NCBI GenBank assembly: GCA_014529385.2 | Contig: CM043944.1 | Location: forward strand, 177,471,240-177,535,239 | Source: Adiantum capillus-veneris | Taxonomy: Eukaryota > Streptophyta > Polypodiopsida > Polypodiales > Pteridaceae | Length of the DNA stretch: 64,000 bases | Reading direction: 5' to 3' | Shown here: positions 1 through 10,010 of the stretch, piece after piece | How the letters are laid out: each line of letters starts with the position of its first letter | How positions within the stretch are numbered: the first letter of the stretch is position 1 | The notes under the pieces: generated by a model | Databases searched by the model: none | Seen by the model: only the letters and a program-made list of their open reading frames with translations | What the model was told of the DNA's origin: nothing | Translations under genes and position numbers: made by a program

Positions 1-910
1 GTTATGTAAAAAATTAGCAATTGAGCCAATTGTAAGATTTGGATCAGCTGGCCACAAACCATTCAAGACAAAGTGTCCGTAATGACCTTCTCCATGTCCA
101 TGAGTGATCATGCCAATCAATGCCACCTGTAGATTATATCCTGAATCCAGACCCTTGGGAACAATGTGTAATCTAGGAATGGCAGTCTTCTTTTGATTCA
201 TCTTATCATGGATTATGCATACATATTTTTGTGGTTGAGTTTCTGAATACGTACGCCATGCATAATATAGGCTTCTGCAACTCTTTTGTTGTGCCATGTG
301 AACTTCTCTCTCCCTCAAGAGAAGAGCTCTCTCTTGTAGAGAAGGTTTAGCTTCTAACCTTGCCTTGATTGAGCTACAAATATTGCACTTAGAGAACTCA
401 CTCGTCTTTGTTAAAGGGACATGTGGGTACTCTTTGTTCCAAATTCTACCAAAAGAAGATTGGGATAGCTTCTTCTCATAGCCCATTTGGTCAAATGTCG
501 TGTTGATTTCACATAAAATATCCACTTGTTTGTATGTTGATGGAATCACCAATTGAGTCTCTCTTGAGACATCTAGCAGTGTTCTACTTCTATGTGGCAT
601 CTTCTCAGAGTTGTTTTCCACAAACTCATTTAGTAGTGCTCTTGCTAAACTAGTATGTTGAAGTCCCCTTCTCAATGTACATGTGTTCCCATGTACATAT
701 TGGTGCACACCAATTTCAAAGTTCTCCTTGTATCGATAAAATGATGTCTTTGGTATTCCATGTAGCTCATACCATGCTCTACAACAAACAATAGAGCCAT
801 TTAGCCTGAATTGGTATCGTGACTTCTCATCTTTCTGATAACATATAGAAAGAACATCATAAACATAATTAGTGTGTGATTTTGGAGACTCTCCCCAAAA
901 TTGTTGTCAT
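1..910 (-). pseudogene. C-terminal part of a transposase-like unknown gene, runs off the window
   Basis: Read on the minus strand, this stretch is open from an in-frame TGA at about 908-910 down to base 1, about 300 codons, and continues past the window edge. It contains the short motif IHDKMNQKKTAIPRLH and then a glycine/histidine-rich stretch (GMITHGHGEGHYGHF). Upstream there is a Cys pair (KCNICSSIKA). From memory, the IHDKM..KTA pattern occurs in multicopy eukaryotic proteins with a DUF7869-like region thought to derive from transposases; I could not verify this. The same frame continues upstream at 911-1163 and, beyond the Copia insertion, at 4911-5543. The TGA separates two otherwise continuous halves, so I call it a pseudogene. 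Function unknown. Confidence 0.5.
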
Positions 911-1163
911 AACCTTGTCACCATATCACGCTCTGCAAACTGGCAGCATTTTTGTGCACAACAATCAATGCATGATACCCTTTGAATTGATTTTTTTGAA
1001 AGGTAAAAAGTCGAAGCTGGTGCTGCTTTTGATTTTTGAGTCCTGTTCATGAAAGTGTATTGTCTCTTCCTTGACAACTGGACAACATTACTCCCATCAA
1101 GTTTTTTTCCAACATTGTCATCGTTGGATACATCCTCATATGTAGCATGCATGCCATCAACAG
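911..1163 (-). pseudogene. Middle fragment of the same transposase-like gene
   Basis: Minus-strand frame joining the N-terminal block (4911-5543) to the C-terminal block (1-910). It carries a Cys-rich stretch, CIDCCAQKCCQF, just before the in-frame TGA at 908-910. Codons up to base 1163 belong to the gene; the open frame beyond that point is LTR sequence. Removing the Copia element and one copy of its 5 bp target duplication restores frame continuity between the codons at 4911 and those at 1158, which is strong evidence that the two pieces were one exon. Confidence 0.6.
1159..1163. repeat. Target site duplication AACAG (left)
   Basis: Five bases AACAG directly before the TG of the left LTR; identical to 4906-4910 after the CA of the right LTR. 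Confidence 0.9.
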
Positions 1164-1353
1164 TGAAGGGGATCGGAGAGCACCACAAACGGAGAGTGAG
1201 AGAGAGAAGGAGACACACGACACACAGATATGGGTGGGGAGACTCAAAGAGTGAGCAGCCCCCTATACACTTATGCTATGTATAAGGTATACAAGTCAGT
1301 GGGCGCCCAGACTCTGAGCGGCCGAGCAAGGCACATGCGCCTATACCCCAACA
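1164..1353 (-). repeat. 3' LTR of the Copia element (190 bp)
   Basis: Begins TGAAGGGGATCGG and ends CTATACCCCAACA in plus orientation; matches 4620-4905 except for point changes and for two missing copies of a 48 bp internal repeat. Confidence 0.92.
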
Positions 1354-1364
1354 ACCTCCCACTT
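1354..1364 (-). promoter_or_regulatory. Polypurine tract of the Copia element
   Basis: Reverse complement AAGTGGGAGGT abuts the 3' LTR on its inner side, as expected for plus-strand priming. Confidence 0.8.
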
Positions 1365-1432
1365 AAAGGAGACCGTGCCTTTAAGCAAGGGAACCTAGTC
1401 TAAAGACTACAAAAGGCGAGAGAAAACCGCTC

Positions 1433-1783
1433 TCAACCAATGCCCACTAGCTGGCTGTGATAGTGTGCATCCGGCTGTCCTGCTCCCGTGTAAGTCCATA
1501 CACCACCAGACGTACCGCACACGTACTGCAAGTATGTACGCAATACCTGCATATCTCCCTCGTGCACTATGCCATCATCAGTCAACAAACGACTGACAAC
1601 CCCAACTGCAAATGCTCCCACTGCAGCTGCGATATCCGGTCTCAAGATCAGCATCTCATACATGAGACCACCGAATGCCGATGCAATGTTAGCGAGCCCT
1701 GCTAGCTCTACGGAGCATGCATCAACATATATATCCCTGGCAATAGGCATCTCTGACTGATAAGGCATGTCAGCCACATGCAT
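1433..1783 (-). pseudogene. Copia RT C-terminal / RNase H linker fragment
   Basis: The segment around RPDIAAAVGAFAVGVVSRLL followed by VLRTYLQYVCGTSGG matches the region after the Copia reverse-transcriptase palm (usual form RPDI..AVG.VSR and ...L.YL.GT..). Everything between protease and this point is missing. It lies just inside the PPT and 3' LTR, as expected for the 3' end of pol. Confidence 0.6.
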
Positions 1784-1816
1784 CTCATGACTGTCCGCAA
1801 AAGACGCATCAACCTG

Positions 1817-2716
1817 TCATGCAACCTCAGAGCAAACCAGCTGCTCTAGGTGTCTGCTGGAAGACATATCCTGCACAACTATATCCCCATGCTCACTGTC
1901 GAGCATAGAAAGGAATGACTGCATAATCGCTAACATCTCAGCCTCCTCTGCAATCATCCACTGCAAACATGACCACTCAATCTGCTGTGACTCACTAGAG
2001 CTCTCATGCTCTAACTCCGTATGCATAGACTCTTGCACAAAGTCCTCCTGTCGTGACTCACTAGAGCAAGACCGCTCTACCTGTCTATCCTGCATAGAAG
2101 TATCTCGCACAACCGACTCTCTGCTTTTCTCAGTCACTAGCAAAGCATGCATGTCTGACTCTGTCACCCCTCTGTGTGACTGCTCAAGTCGTGCCCCAAT
2201 TGTGTGCACAACGAGCTCACTACTCTGCACTCCATGCAAAGCACCTTGCAACCCATGAGCAAAAGAGACTGTCCGGGTCTCTTGCTCTCTGTATGGCTGT
2301 AACAAGATTGAGACTCGACCATCTCGCACTAGTACTACATGCAATGGGTACCATGTGCCAATTCTAGCACCTCTCGCAATCACTAGCGAACCCAAATGCA
2401 ACGCAAAAGATCGCTCAAGTAGCGATACCCTACATCCACTATCCCGTAACTGTCTGACTAAGATCAAATCCAGTCTCAGATCTGGCACATAACGCACATG
2501 ACACAGGGTAAATCTCATACCACTAGGCAAGGACAAACATACGTCTCCTGCACCCTCAATGTCATACACAACACCATCAGCCATGTGCACACAACCAAGT
2601 CTCCCACTAGAAAACGTGCTAAACCACTCACGATGCGACGTGACATGGAAAGTAGCATCTGAATCTAGTAACCAATGTGAAGACAATGTGCAATCCGATA
2701 TGCAATCCGTAGACAT
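1817..2716 (-). pseudogene. Copia protease / pre-integrase remnant with acidic tail
   Basis: About 300 codons. The N-terminal part is the Copia aspartic protease: WLLDSDATFHVTSHREWF, where the usual active-site DSGAT is DSDAT, so the catalytic glycine is lost. It continues with the typical HVRYVPDLRLDLILVRQL segment. After about residue 140 the sequence is a Ser/Glu/Gln-rich stretch unlike Copia pol. No integrase zinc finger or catalytic core follows, pointing to an internal deletion of most of pol. Confidence 0.75.
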
Positions 2717-2719
2717 AAG

Positions 2720-2915
2720 ATCGAGCTAGATGTAAATGTAACATCGCCGTCACAAGCATACTCAGTAACCACCGTACTGATCTCACTAGCATCTGTCATG
2801 CCTAAATCTGCATCACGTATCTGTCGCCTCTGTTGTCTCAAACGCCTGAAACATCGACGCCTAATGTGCCCTCTATGTCCACAATGCCAACATGTCAAGT
2901 CTCTATGCCGCGCGT
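2720..2915 (-). pseudogene. Copia gag zinc knuckle fragment (CCHC)
   Basis: A different minus-strand frame from gag gives CWHCGHRGHIRRRC, a complete CX2CX4HX4C nucleic-acid-binding knuckle, followed by an Arg-rich tail. It lies between gag and protease in the right order; frame changes on both sides indicate decay. Confidence 0.8.
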
Positions 2916-3316
2916 CGAGACTTGCGTGTGGGACCAATCTCTCCCATGGACATAGAAGTGGGACTAGACTCCCCTGTAGACATGGATGTCGCGTACATAG
3001 CATGTAAACTCTGCCATAAAGCATGAGTTGTAGTCTCGCTCGAGACATGCCTGTAAACAGACTCAACCAGATGCAAATGAATCGTAGACATGGCTAACTC
3101 ATCAAGATCCTGCCAATCATCATCATGCATAGACTTGGGCTTCGTCGATAAACCACGCAAAGGTTTATCCTGCCCCAAATCCGCCAATGCAACAAGCATA
3201 TGCTCCTTCCAAGCAACAAAATCTGCACCATCAAACTGTGTCAGACCATAACGCTGGAAGTCAAATGAAAAATCAGCCATAATGCTCGCAAAAGAGCAAC
3301 CAACACTGAGTAGCAA
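2903..3316 (-). pseudogene. Copia gag (UBN2-type) domain, frameshifted at its end
   Basis: The open frame encodes a typical Copia capsid-like segment: FDGADFVAWKEHMLVALAD, then a D.DW..LD..A...I...L core and a TTHALWQSLHAMY end. Its product would assemble the virus-like particle. The frame stops before the zinc knuckle, which continues in another frame. It is followed on the same strand by knuckle and protease fragments of the same element. Confidence 0.8.
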
Positions 3317-4605
3317 ATGTCAACCAAATCAGCCTAAACTGGCTCGAATCGCATCAACAAAAGTCTGCAAATATGGCTGCAAATCAGCCCCAAAATTCAG
3401 CTCTTAAACAGCTGCATAAACAAGTCCCAAACGTGTCCCAGATCAGCCTACAACTGAGCCATACATGGACACCTGCAAAGAGGAAACAATGGCTGAAAAT
3501 TCAGCGCCCAAATAAGCCCTCAAACCTGCCTGTAAACTTGTAAACCTGTAGCTGAAACCTGCTAAAAAACCTCAAGCCATTAGTGCTCGAATCCGGCTAC
3601 CTAGCTCGTAGCCACACAAGCATACATCACAATACTCACTCCTGTGAGTGTGCCAAGATAATTGTACGCCTGTCAAACTGTGAGCTAATCACCAAGCCCA
3701 CACTGTGCGATAATCACCAAGCCCACACGGTGCGGTATCGATGCATACACACCCACAAATCTCCCACCTGCAGAGAACACCACACGCAAATGCTGAGTGC
3801 AACCCGCAATCTCTACCTAGATCGCATAAATGATGCGCATAAAACTTCTGGGAAAATTTCACCAGAGTTTCGTCAGTAAAACGGCCAGAAAACCAGTAAC
3901 CAAATTGACTGCACGCTCAAAACCATGAGCAATCAAAGCGCATTAAACCGCACTCCAAATGCATGCACCAATCTCCACACTTTTCATACATCATTGCAAA
4001 CACCTGCAAATCTAGTACACAAATATCTGCTCTACCTGTGACTGCCAAAAAACATGCTCGAGGCATACATTGCCGAGCTCAAAATGCAATCACATTCGTC
4101 TCCCTGAGCATCAAACCACATAAGGCATACATCGTATCCTCCCACCAGTGAGGAAACTTGCAGCAAATATCACTCTCACATCTGAGAGCAAACCATGTGT
4201 GGAATCCTCGACACACAATAAACAACTACTGGTGCAGAAAATTCAGCATTCAGAATTTTAAAATTCTGATATGACGAGCGCGTCCGGAGCATGCCAAAAC
4301 CCCAAGGTAGACTCCTGGATCACATGTATCAGAGTCCGGGTGTGAAAGCTATGCCAAAAACCTCCGTTTCGGCCCAAAAACGCAGCATAAACTGCCAAAA
4401 GAGAGCTGAAAAATGCAGCTCCTTAACCGTAGCTCGAATGAGGTTTCTGATGGCTCGAATGTCTTAGAAAGAGGGGTAAAACGGTAGGACACCTGATGGA
4501 AACGCTCTCGAAAAGCTGAATTTGCCGATGCCGAAGTCGAAACCCTGTTTGCACTCTTAAAAGTGCGCGTGCGCGCGGACACGAAAACAGCAAGCACAAA
4601 ACCTC
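3317..4605 (-). other. Non-coding leader of the Copia element
   Basis: About 1.3 kb between PBS and gag with no convincing reading frame; contains short repeats of the type CACCAAGCCCACAC(T/G)GTGCG near 3690-3735. It probably holds the packaging signal of the element; nothing more can be supported. Confidence 0.5.
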
Positions 4606-4617
4606 GCTCTGATACCA
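4606..4617 (-). promoter_or_regulatory. Primer-binding site, initiator-Met tRNA type
   Basis: Reverse complement reads TGGTATCAGAGC, the usual plant Copia PBS, two bases from the LTR edge at 4620. Confidence 0.9.
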
Positions 4618-4619
4618 AT

Positions 4620-4905
4620 TGAAGGGGATCGGAGAGCACCACAGACGGAGAGCGAGAGAGAGAAGGAGACACACGACACACAAATATGGGTGGGGAGACT
4701 CAAAGAGTGAGCAGCCCCCTATACACTTATGCTATGTATAAGGTATACAAGTCAGTGAGCAGCACCCTATACACTTATGCTATGTATAAGGTATACAAGT
4801 CAGTGAGCAGCCCCCTATACACTTATGCTATGTATAAGGTATACAAGTCAGTGGGCACCCAGACTCTGGGCGGCGTAGCAAGGCACATGCGCCTATACCC
4901 CAACA
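4620..4905 (-). repeat. 5' LTR of the Copia element (286 bp) with 48 bp tandem triplication
   Basis: Same ends as 1164-1353. It is 96 bp longer because the unit with GTATAAGGTATAC occurs three times (4707-4754, 4755-4802, 4803-4850) but only once in the other LTR. The repeat contains TATA-like sequence in the U3/promoter side of the LTR on the element's own strand, so copy number could affect promoter strength; that is inference. Confidence 0.92.
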
Positions 4906-4910
4906 AACAG
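4906..4910. repeat. Target site duplication AACAG (right)
   Basis: Five bases AACAG directly after the CA of the right LTR; matches 1159-1163. Confidence 0.9.
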
Positions 4911-5543
4911 GAACAAAGCGTTGTAATGGGCTCCCATTCAACATTGTTGTCTGCTTGATGGGCCACTTTAGCAAAGTGATGCTATCCACTTCAACCACAT
5001 CATTAATGCTTGCATTTTCTCTTTCAATACCCACACCCACACAATCAGGACCAAGTTCCTGAAAGTTGACATAATCATGTAGAAATACATATAAGATGGT
5101 CCCTTCATTCATGGTTTGCATCATTGTGTCATCTTTTAAAAGGACCCTCTGATTTCTCTAAGACTGTCGAATCATTGCTTCAAATTTTGGGCTTGTCATA
5201 GGTATTGCATCTGTAACTAGAGGATCAGAATGATCATGTTCTTCATCACCATTGTAGCTTTCGTGTGGATCAATTAAGTTCCCATTTAATACAAAAGATT
5301 GCAAAAGAAGCTTTGACCATCGAACAACACTCCATAATGAGCCTTTGAGAGATGAAGTATCCATTGTAGGAAAAGGTAGGACCACATCCTTCAAGCACTC
5401 CTCCACTAGTATGGAGACATTTCCCAGCCCTATCTTTGTACCACCACAACTGGAATCTAGATCTGTTCTACACACACAACCAATACCAACAATTTCATTG
5501 TCAAGTATCATATGTACTTTCTCCCCAGATTCGAAGTCCATCC
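4911..5543 (-). pseudogene. N-terminal block of the disrupted transposase-like gene exon
   Basis: The minus-strand exon begins after a good splice acceptor (pyrimidine tract then CACTTACAG, RC of about 5543-5560) with GATGGACTTC. It encodes about 125 codons with a beta-rich look (GEKVHMILDNEIVGIGCVCR, then VLPFP, then a Trp-containing SLWSVVRWSKLLL). An in-frame TAG at 5158-5160 is followed in the same frame by about 80 further codons. The layout (short valine/glycine-rich domain ending in a V.W motif) resembles the DUF8039-like region of plant CACTA transposon proteins; this is recall, not a search result. The stop and the downstream Copia insertion indicate a dead copy. Confidence 0.5.
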
Positions 5544-5639
5544 TGTAAGTGAAAAAGATTACATTGTTAAATCCATAGTTATAGAAAAATACTCTTCAAA
5601 CAAAAAATCATGCTACAACATGAAAAAGGTTTTCATAGG

Positions 5640-6900
5640 TTGGACAAGTGGTGAACCTTGAGACCAAATCCTCCTTGCTATATTAATGGAAGCAAGGTTG
5701 GAAATTATGGTGGATCTTGAAACCAAAGCATCCTTGCTATATTAGAGCATAGGTTGGACAAGTGGTGGACCTAGTTGTAATACCCACTGCCACCTATCAA
5801 CTACTATAGGACTATGTTTTCCAATGTCCAAGTATCCCTTGAGTCTTTCAAGGTTGAACACGTGGTGGACCTTGAAACGAAAATCCCCTTTCTATATGAG
5901 AGCATAGCTTGGACAAGTGGTGGACCTAGTTATAATGCCCAATATCCAAGGTGAAATACCTTAGGACCTTCCTACCTTGCTTGCCAATGTTTACGTAGCC
6001 CCTCGTTTCTTTAATGGAAGTAAGGTTGGACAAGTGGTGGACCTTGAAACCAAAGCCTCTTTGCTATATTAGAGCATAGGTTGGACCTAGTTGTAATACC
6101 CACTGCCACCTATCAACTACTATAGGACTATGCTTTCCAATGTCCAAGTATCCCTTGAGTCTTTCAAGGTTGAACACGTGGTGGACCTTGAAACAAAAAT
6201 CCCCTTTCTATATTAGAGCATATCTTGGACAAGTGGTGGACCTAGTTATAATGCCCAATATCCAAGGTGAAATACCTTAGGACCTTGCTACCTTGCTTGC
6301 CAATGTTTACGTAGCCCCTCATTTCTTTAATGGAAGCAAGGTTGGACAAGTGGTGGACCTTGAAACCAAAGCCTCTTTGCTATATGAGAGCATAGGTTGG
6401 ACCTAGTTGTAATACCCACTGCCACCTATCAACTACTATAGGACTATGCTTTCCAATTTCCAAGTATCCCTTGAGTCTTGCAAGGTTGAACATGTGGTGG
6501 ACCTTGAAACGAAAATCCCCTTTCTATATTAGAGCATAGCTTGGACAAGTGGTGGACCTAGTTATAATGCCCAATATCCAAGGTGAAACACCTTAGGACA
6601 TTGCTACCTTGCTTGCCAATGTTTACGTAGACCCTCATTTCTTTAATGGAAGCAAGGTTGGACAAGTGGTGGACCTTGACACCAAAGCCTCTTTGCTATA
6701 TGAGAGCATAGGTTGGACCTAGTTGTAATACCCACTGCCACCTATCAACTACTATAGGACTATGCTTTCCAATGTCCAAGTATCCCTTGAGTCTTGCAAG
6801 GTTGAACACGTGGTGGATTATTGAAACCAAAATCCCCTTTCTATATCAGAGCATATCTTGGACAAGTGGTGGACCTAGTTATAATGCCCCTCCTTTATTT
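5640..6900 (+). repeat. Core-motif tandem array with units of about 321 bp
   Basis: About four units recur at roughly 5690, 6012, 6337 and 6656. Each unit holds three or more copies of TTGGACAAGTGGTGGACCTT or close variants, plus fixed spacers such as CCCACTGCCACCTATCAACT and GGTGAAATACCTTAGGACC. Copies are roughly 90-95 percent alike by eye. The spacers differ from those of the 442 bp array, so this array amplified independently around the same core. Open frames inside it are short and shared by the repeat; I do not consider them genes. Confidence 0.88.
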
Positions 6901-7540
6901 AATGGATGAAAGGTTGGAAAAGTGGTGAATCTTGAAACCCAAACCCTTTGGCTATATATAGAGGATAGCTTGGACAAGTGGTGGGCTTAGTTGTAGTATC
7001 CAATGTCCAAGGTCCAAGGTGAACTATGTAAGACCTTACTTCCAAAAACAAAGTCGTACAAGTGGTTCTCCTTGAAACCAAAACCTCCTTAGTGTATTAG
7101 AATATAGATTGGAGAAGTGATGGACTTAGTTGTAATGGTGAATGTCCAAAGCTAACTATTATAGGACCTTGCTTCCCAAATCAAGTTTGGACAAGTGGTG
7201 GATCTTGAAACCAAAACCCCCTTACTCTATTAGAGCATAGCTTAGATAAGTGGTGGACCTAGCTGCCATGGAAAATGTTCAATGTGAACTGCTACAGGAC
7301 CTTGCTATTAAATGTCTAAGTAGAGCTAGCTTCTTTAATGGAATCAAGGTTGGGAAAGTGGTGCATCTTGAAACCAAAAGCCCTTTACTATATTAGAGCA
7401 TAGCTTGGACAAGTGAGAGACCTGGTTTTAATGTATGATGTCCAAAGAAAAGTATTACAAGACCTTACTTTCCAATATTTGAATTGGTCAAGTGGTTAAA
7501 ACTAAGTATAAAACTTTAACCATTTTCTTCTCGAATTGCC
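6901..7540 (+). repeat. Decayed core-motif repeats
   Basis: The same core recurs with more mismatches (near 6970, 7190, 7250, 7405), with spacers no longer aligned to the 321 bp unit. This is the eroded edge of the array. Confidence 0.7.
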
Positions 7541-8000
7541 AAAAAGCTATTTTTAGACACCCCTAAATGAAAATGGTTTAGGGTGGCCTTAAACAACGTT
7601 TTTTCAAAGACTTGAACAAAAGGGTTTCCAAAGAGTAATGAAAATATATTATGGCTTGAAGTGCCTCAGTATGTGAAAACAAGCCTAGGTTTTCCACGAG
7701 GCAAAAGGTGACATAATAAGAACATTGGAAACTTAGGATTGACCATGTGGCCTAAACTTTGGCAAGTGAAGTGGTGGGCAAGTTTTGTGGTACAGTGTGC
7801 ACTTGGTCCTATATGTGTTGACCACTTGGCTAAATCTAGGACCATAAGGCCAAACCTTTGGCACCTTAAATATAGTATGGGACATAATCTAGAACTGCTA
7901 TAGTAAATTAGTAGTATAGTTAATATGTTAATATTTGTATTATATTTAAGTATATGCTAATATAATTTATGTTCAAAATTTCACTAATGAAGAATGTTCC
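7541..8000. other. AT-rich intergenic DNA, no gene seen
   Basis: No supported reading frame, splice signal or repeat unit. Ends in a very AT-rich patch around 7900-7980. Confidence 0.5.
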
Positions 8001-8009
8001 CATTTAGCA

Positions 8010-8205
8010 CTCTAGATGCGGGGTCTTAGGGCAATGCCACAATGGGGTGACAAGGCAGCGCTTCCATGTGAGGTTTGGAGGTAGCGCTCTTGATGGTGGG
8101 GCTTGGGAGGCTGATTTTGGGATATTGTTCCGGGCAGGGACCGGGGCAGCGCTCCGGGCAGGATCAAGGGGCAGCAGCCCCTTGTCGCCTCTCGGAACAA
8201 TAGAG
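8010..8205. other. GC-rich patch, possible transposon fragment
   Basis: A sharp GC-rich island in AT-rich surroundings with self-similar pieces (GGCAGCGCT three times, GGGGCAGCAGCCCC palindrome). GC-rich imperfect palindromes of this sort occur in plant LTR-element leaders, but no LTR, PBS or coding motif is visible here. It could equally be an unrelated insertion. Confidence 0.35.
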
Positions 8206-8740
8206 TTACACATGATTTCTTTAATTTTGGCCGTGTGAATTGGTTAATGTTTTATATTGATTTTGTTTTTTTTAATCCTATGATAAAACATGGACTTGTA
8301 GCATACGTGGCATTCTAATAAACCCTATCAAGATTAGGCACACAGAGAGCGCACGAGCAACGCACACAGAGAAAGCAGGCGAGCAGCAAACACACAGAAA
8401 GTGCACACGGATCGTACATAGTTGGAGTATACGCGCGCGTAGAGGAGCAAGCGCGGCATCGTACACAACACACAGGTGGAGCGCACAAGATTAAAAGTTC
8501 GCGCACAAGATAAAGAAACAGCAGCGTACGCAACGCTTTCCAGAAGGGCAGGATCGGGCATAGCTTCTTCTCAGGAGACATTGCACACCTCACGAATAGA
8601 GAAAAAACAGGTATTTCTCTCTCTCTCACTCTATGTCTTTCTCCATATAGAGAAGATGGTTCTCTGTAACTCTTCTTGCACACACACTCCCTCGTCAAAA
8701 GACAGAGATACATAGTTTAAAAGTATCCCCGCACACATAC
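8206..8740. other. Intergenic DNA with CACA/GAGA-rich stretches, no gene seen
   Basis: Purine/CA-rich low-complexity sequence around 8340-8480 and CT-rich sequence around 8610-8640. Open frames here come from composition and have no family resemblance. Confidence 0.4.
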
Positions 8741-9010
8741 ACATATTCCCACACATCGTCTTCCTCTCTTCCACATACATAACCACAGTGAAATCTGTTA
8801 TCTTGCTGTCTCTCTCTTGAAAATACATGCACATATTCCCACACATCGTTTGCCTCACTTCCACATACATAACCACAGTGAAATCTGTTCTCTTGTTGTC
8901 TCTCTCTTGAAAATACATACACATATTCCCATACATTGTCTTCCTCTCTTCCACATACATAAACACAGTGAAATCTGTTATCTTTCTCTCTCTCCTATCT
9001 CTAGAAAACA
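8741..9010. repeat. 90 bp tandem repeat, three copies
   Basis: ACATATTCCCACACATCG-type units start at 8741, 8831 and 8921, exactly 90 bp apart, each ending in CTCTCTCTTGAAAATACAT. Because 90 is a multiple of three both strands stay open, producing repetitive open frames that I do not regard as genes. The array is followed by CT/TATC microsatellite at about 9015-9075. Confidence 0.85.
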
Positions 9011-9480
9011 CGTATTTATCTCTCTCTCTATCTATCTATCTATCTATCTCTGTATCTTGCTATCTCTCTCTTGAAAATACATGCTCATGTATGTGTGCGT
9101 CTGTGTTATCTATGTGTATGTATGTATATTTGTGTTATTTCATTGTAATACTCATACATAATGCAGATACAAAATTACACTTAATTACGATATGCACACA
9201 TAGTATATATACATGCATAAAGATCACAAATAACTAACACATTGTAATACTAGTAAACTTGAATGGAAGACTTACTTGCGTGATCTGTTAAAGTCGATTC
9301 TTGTAGCGAGTTCTGGATGTATGCTGAGCTGATTTTCCTCTAATCCATTTGTAGATATGATTGTAACTTCTGTTTCTCAAAAAAAGTAGTGTTGTTTAGT
9401 GATACACCTAATGGACATAAATGGTTGAAACTAGGACATGTAGACCAAAAATACGTGTATTTTTTTGGATGAATATATAC
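9011..9480. other. Microsatellite and AT-rich DNA, no gene seen
   Basis: CTCT/TATC microsatellite at about 9015-9075, TGTATG-type tract at about 9085-9135, then unremarkable AT-rich sequence. Confidence 0.5.
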
Positions 9481-9489
9481 ACCTTTTGG

Positions 9490-10010
9490 TGACCCTTACC
9501 ACAAGTGGTGGACCTTGAGACTAGTGGACTATATGGACCTCCAAAGAATACCTTGTACACTCAATCCTTCTTGGTATCTAGGTTGGACAAGTGGTGGACC
9601 TTGTTCAAATTCTCTAACCACTCTCTCTAACATGGTGACATAATTTAGGTGTGATAAATTCATATCTATGCAAACTAATATCAGTTTAGGCTTGTTAATT
9701 TGAATTTGTTTGAATTTATGTACAATATAATGATTTGAGGTTTGCATATTTGAATTTAGGTGGTATAATGATATCTTTTTGTGGTAAACTTGAATTTAAA
9801 ATCAATTTCGCGTGGAATATTTTAAATTTAAGTGGTAAAATTTAGATTTTATAAAAAAGTTTGAATTTTAAAATTTGGGCGCGATATTTTAAAATTTAGG
9901 CGGGATATTTAAAATTTGGGAGGGATATTTTAAATTTACGCGATAAGATTTTGAATTTTAAATTTAGGCGGGAAGGTTTTGAATTTATAGCGAGATCTCC
10001 CTTACATAAG
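9490..10010 (+). repeat. AT-rich degenerate repeat with isolated core motifs
   Basis: Two core motifs (near 9500 and 9585) are followed by a run of imperfect repeats of the type TTTGAATTTAGG and AAATTTAGGCGGGATATTT between about 9690 and 9990. Marks the left edge of the main array. Confidence 0.6.

Larger units (their letters stand above)
1164..4905 (-). mobile_element. Copia-type LTR retrotransposon, internally deleted, TSD AACAG
   Basis: A complete insertion unit of 3,742 bp bounded by TG...CA LTRs (1164-1353 and 4620-4905) and by the 5 bp direct repeat AACAG at 1159-1163 and 4906-4910. On the minus strand the order is 5' LTR, PBS, leader of about 1.3 kb, gag, zinc knuckle, protease, then a short RT-end fragment, PPT, 3' LTR. 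Integrase, most of RT and RNase H are missing, so it is non-autonomous. Several frame changes separate gag, knuckle and protease. It sits inside the exon of the transposase-like gene. Confidence 0.93.

Noticed and set aside
4828-4958. Open frames crossing the LTR/gene junction on both strands
   Set aside because: They combine LTR sequence with interrupted gene codons and are insertion artefacts.
8315-9237. Overlapping open frames around the 90 bp repeat
   Set aside because: The repeat length is a multiple of three and lacks stops by chance; low-complexity Ser/Leu or Tyr/Cys-rich proteins on both strands have no family resemblance.
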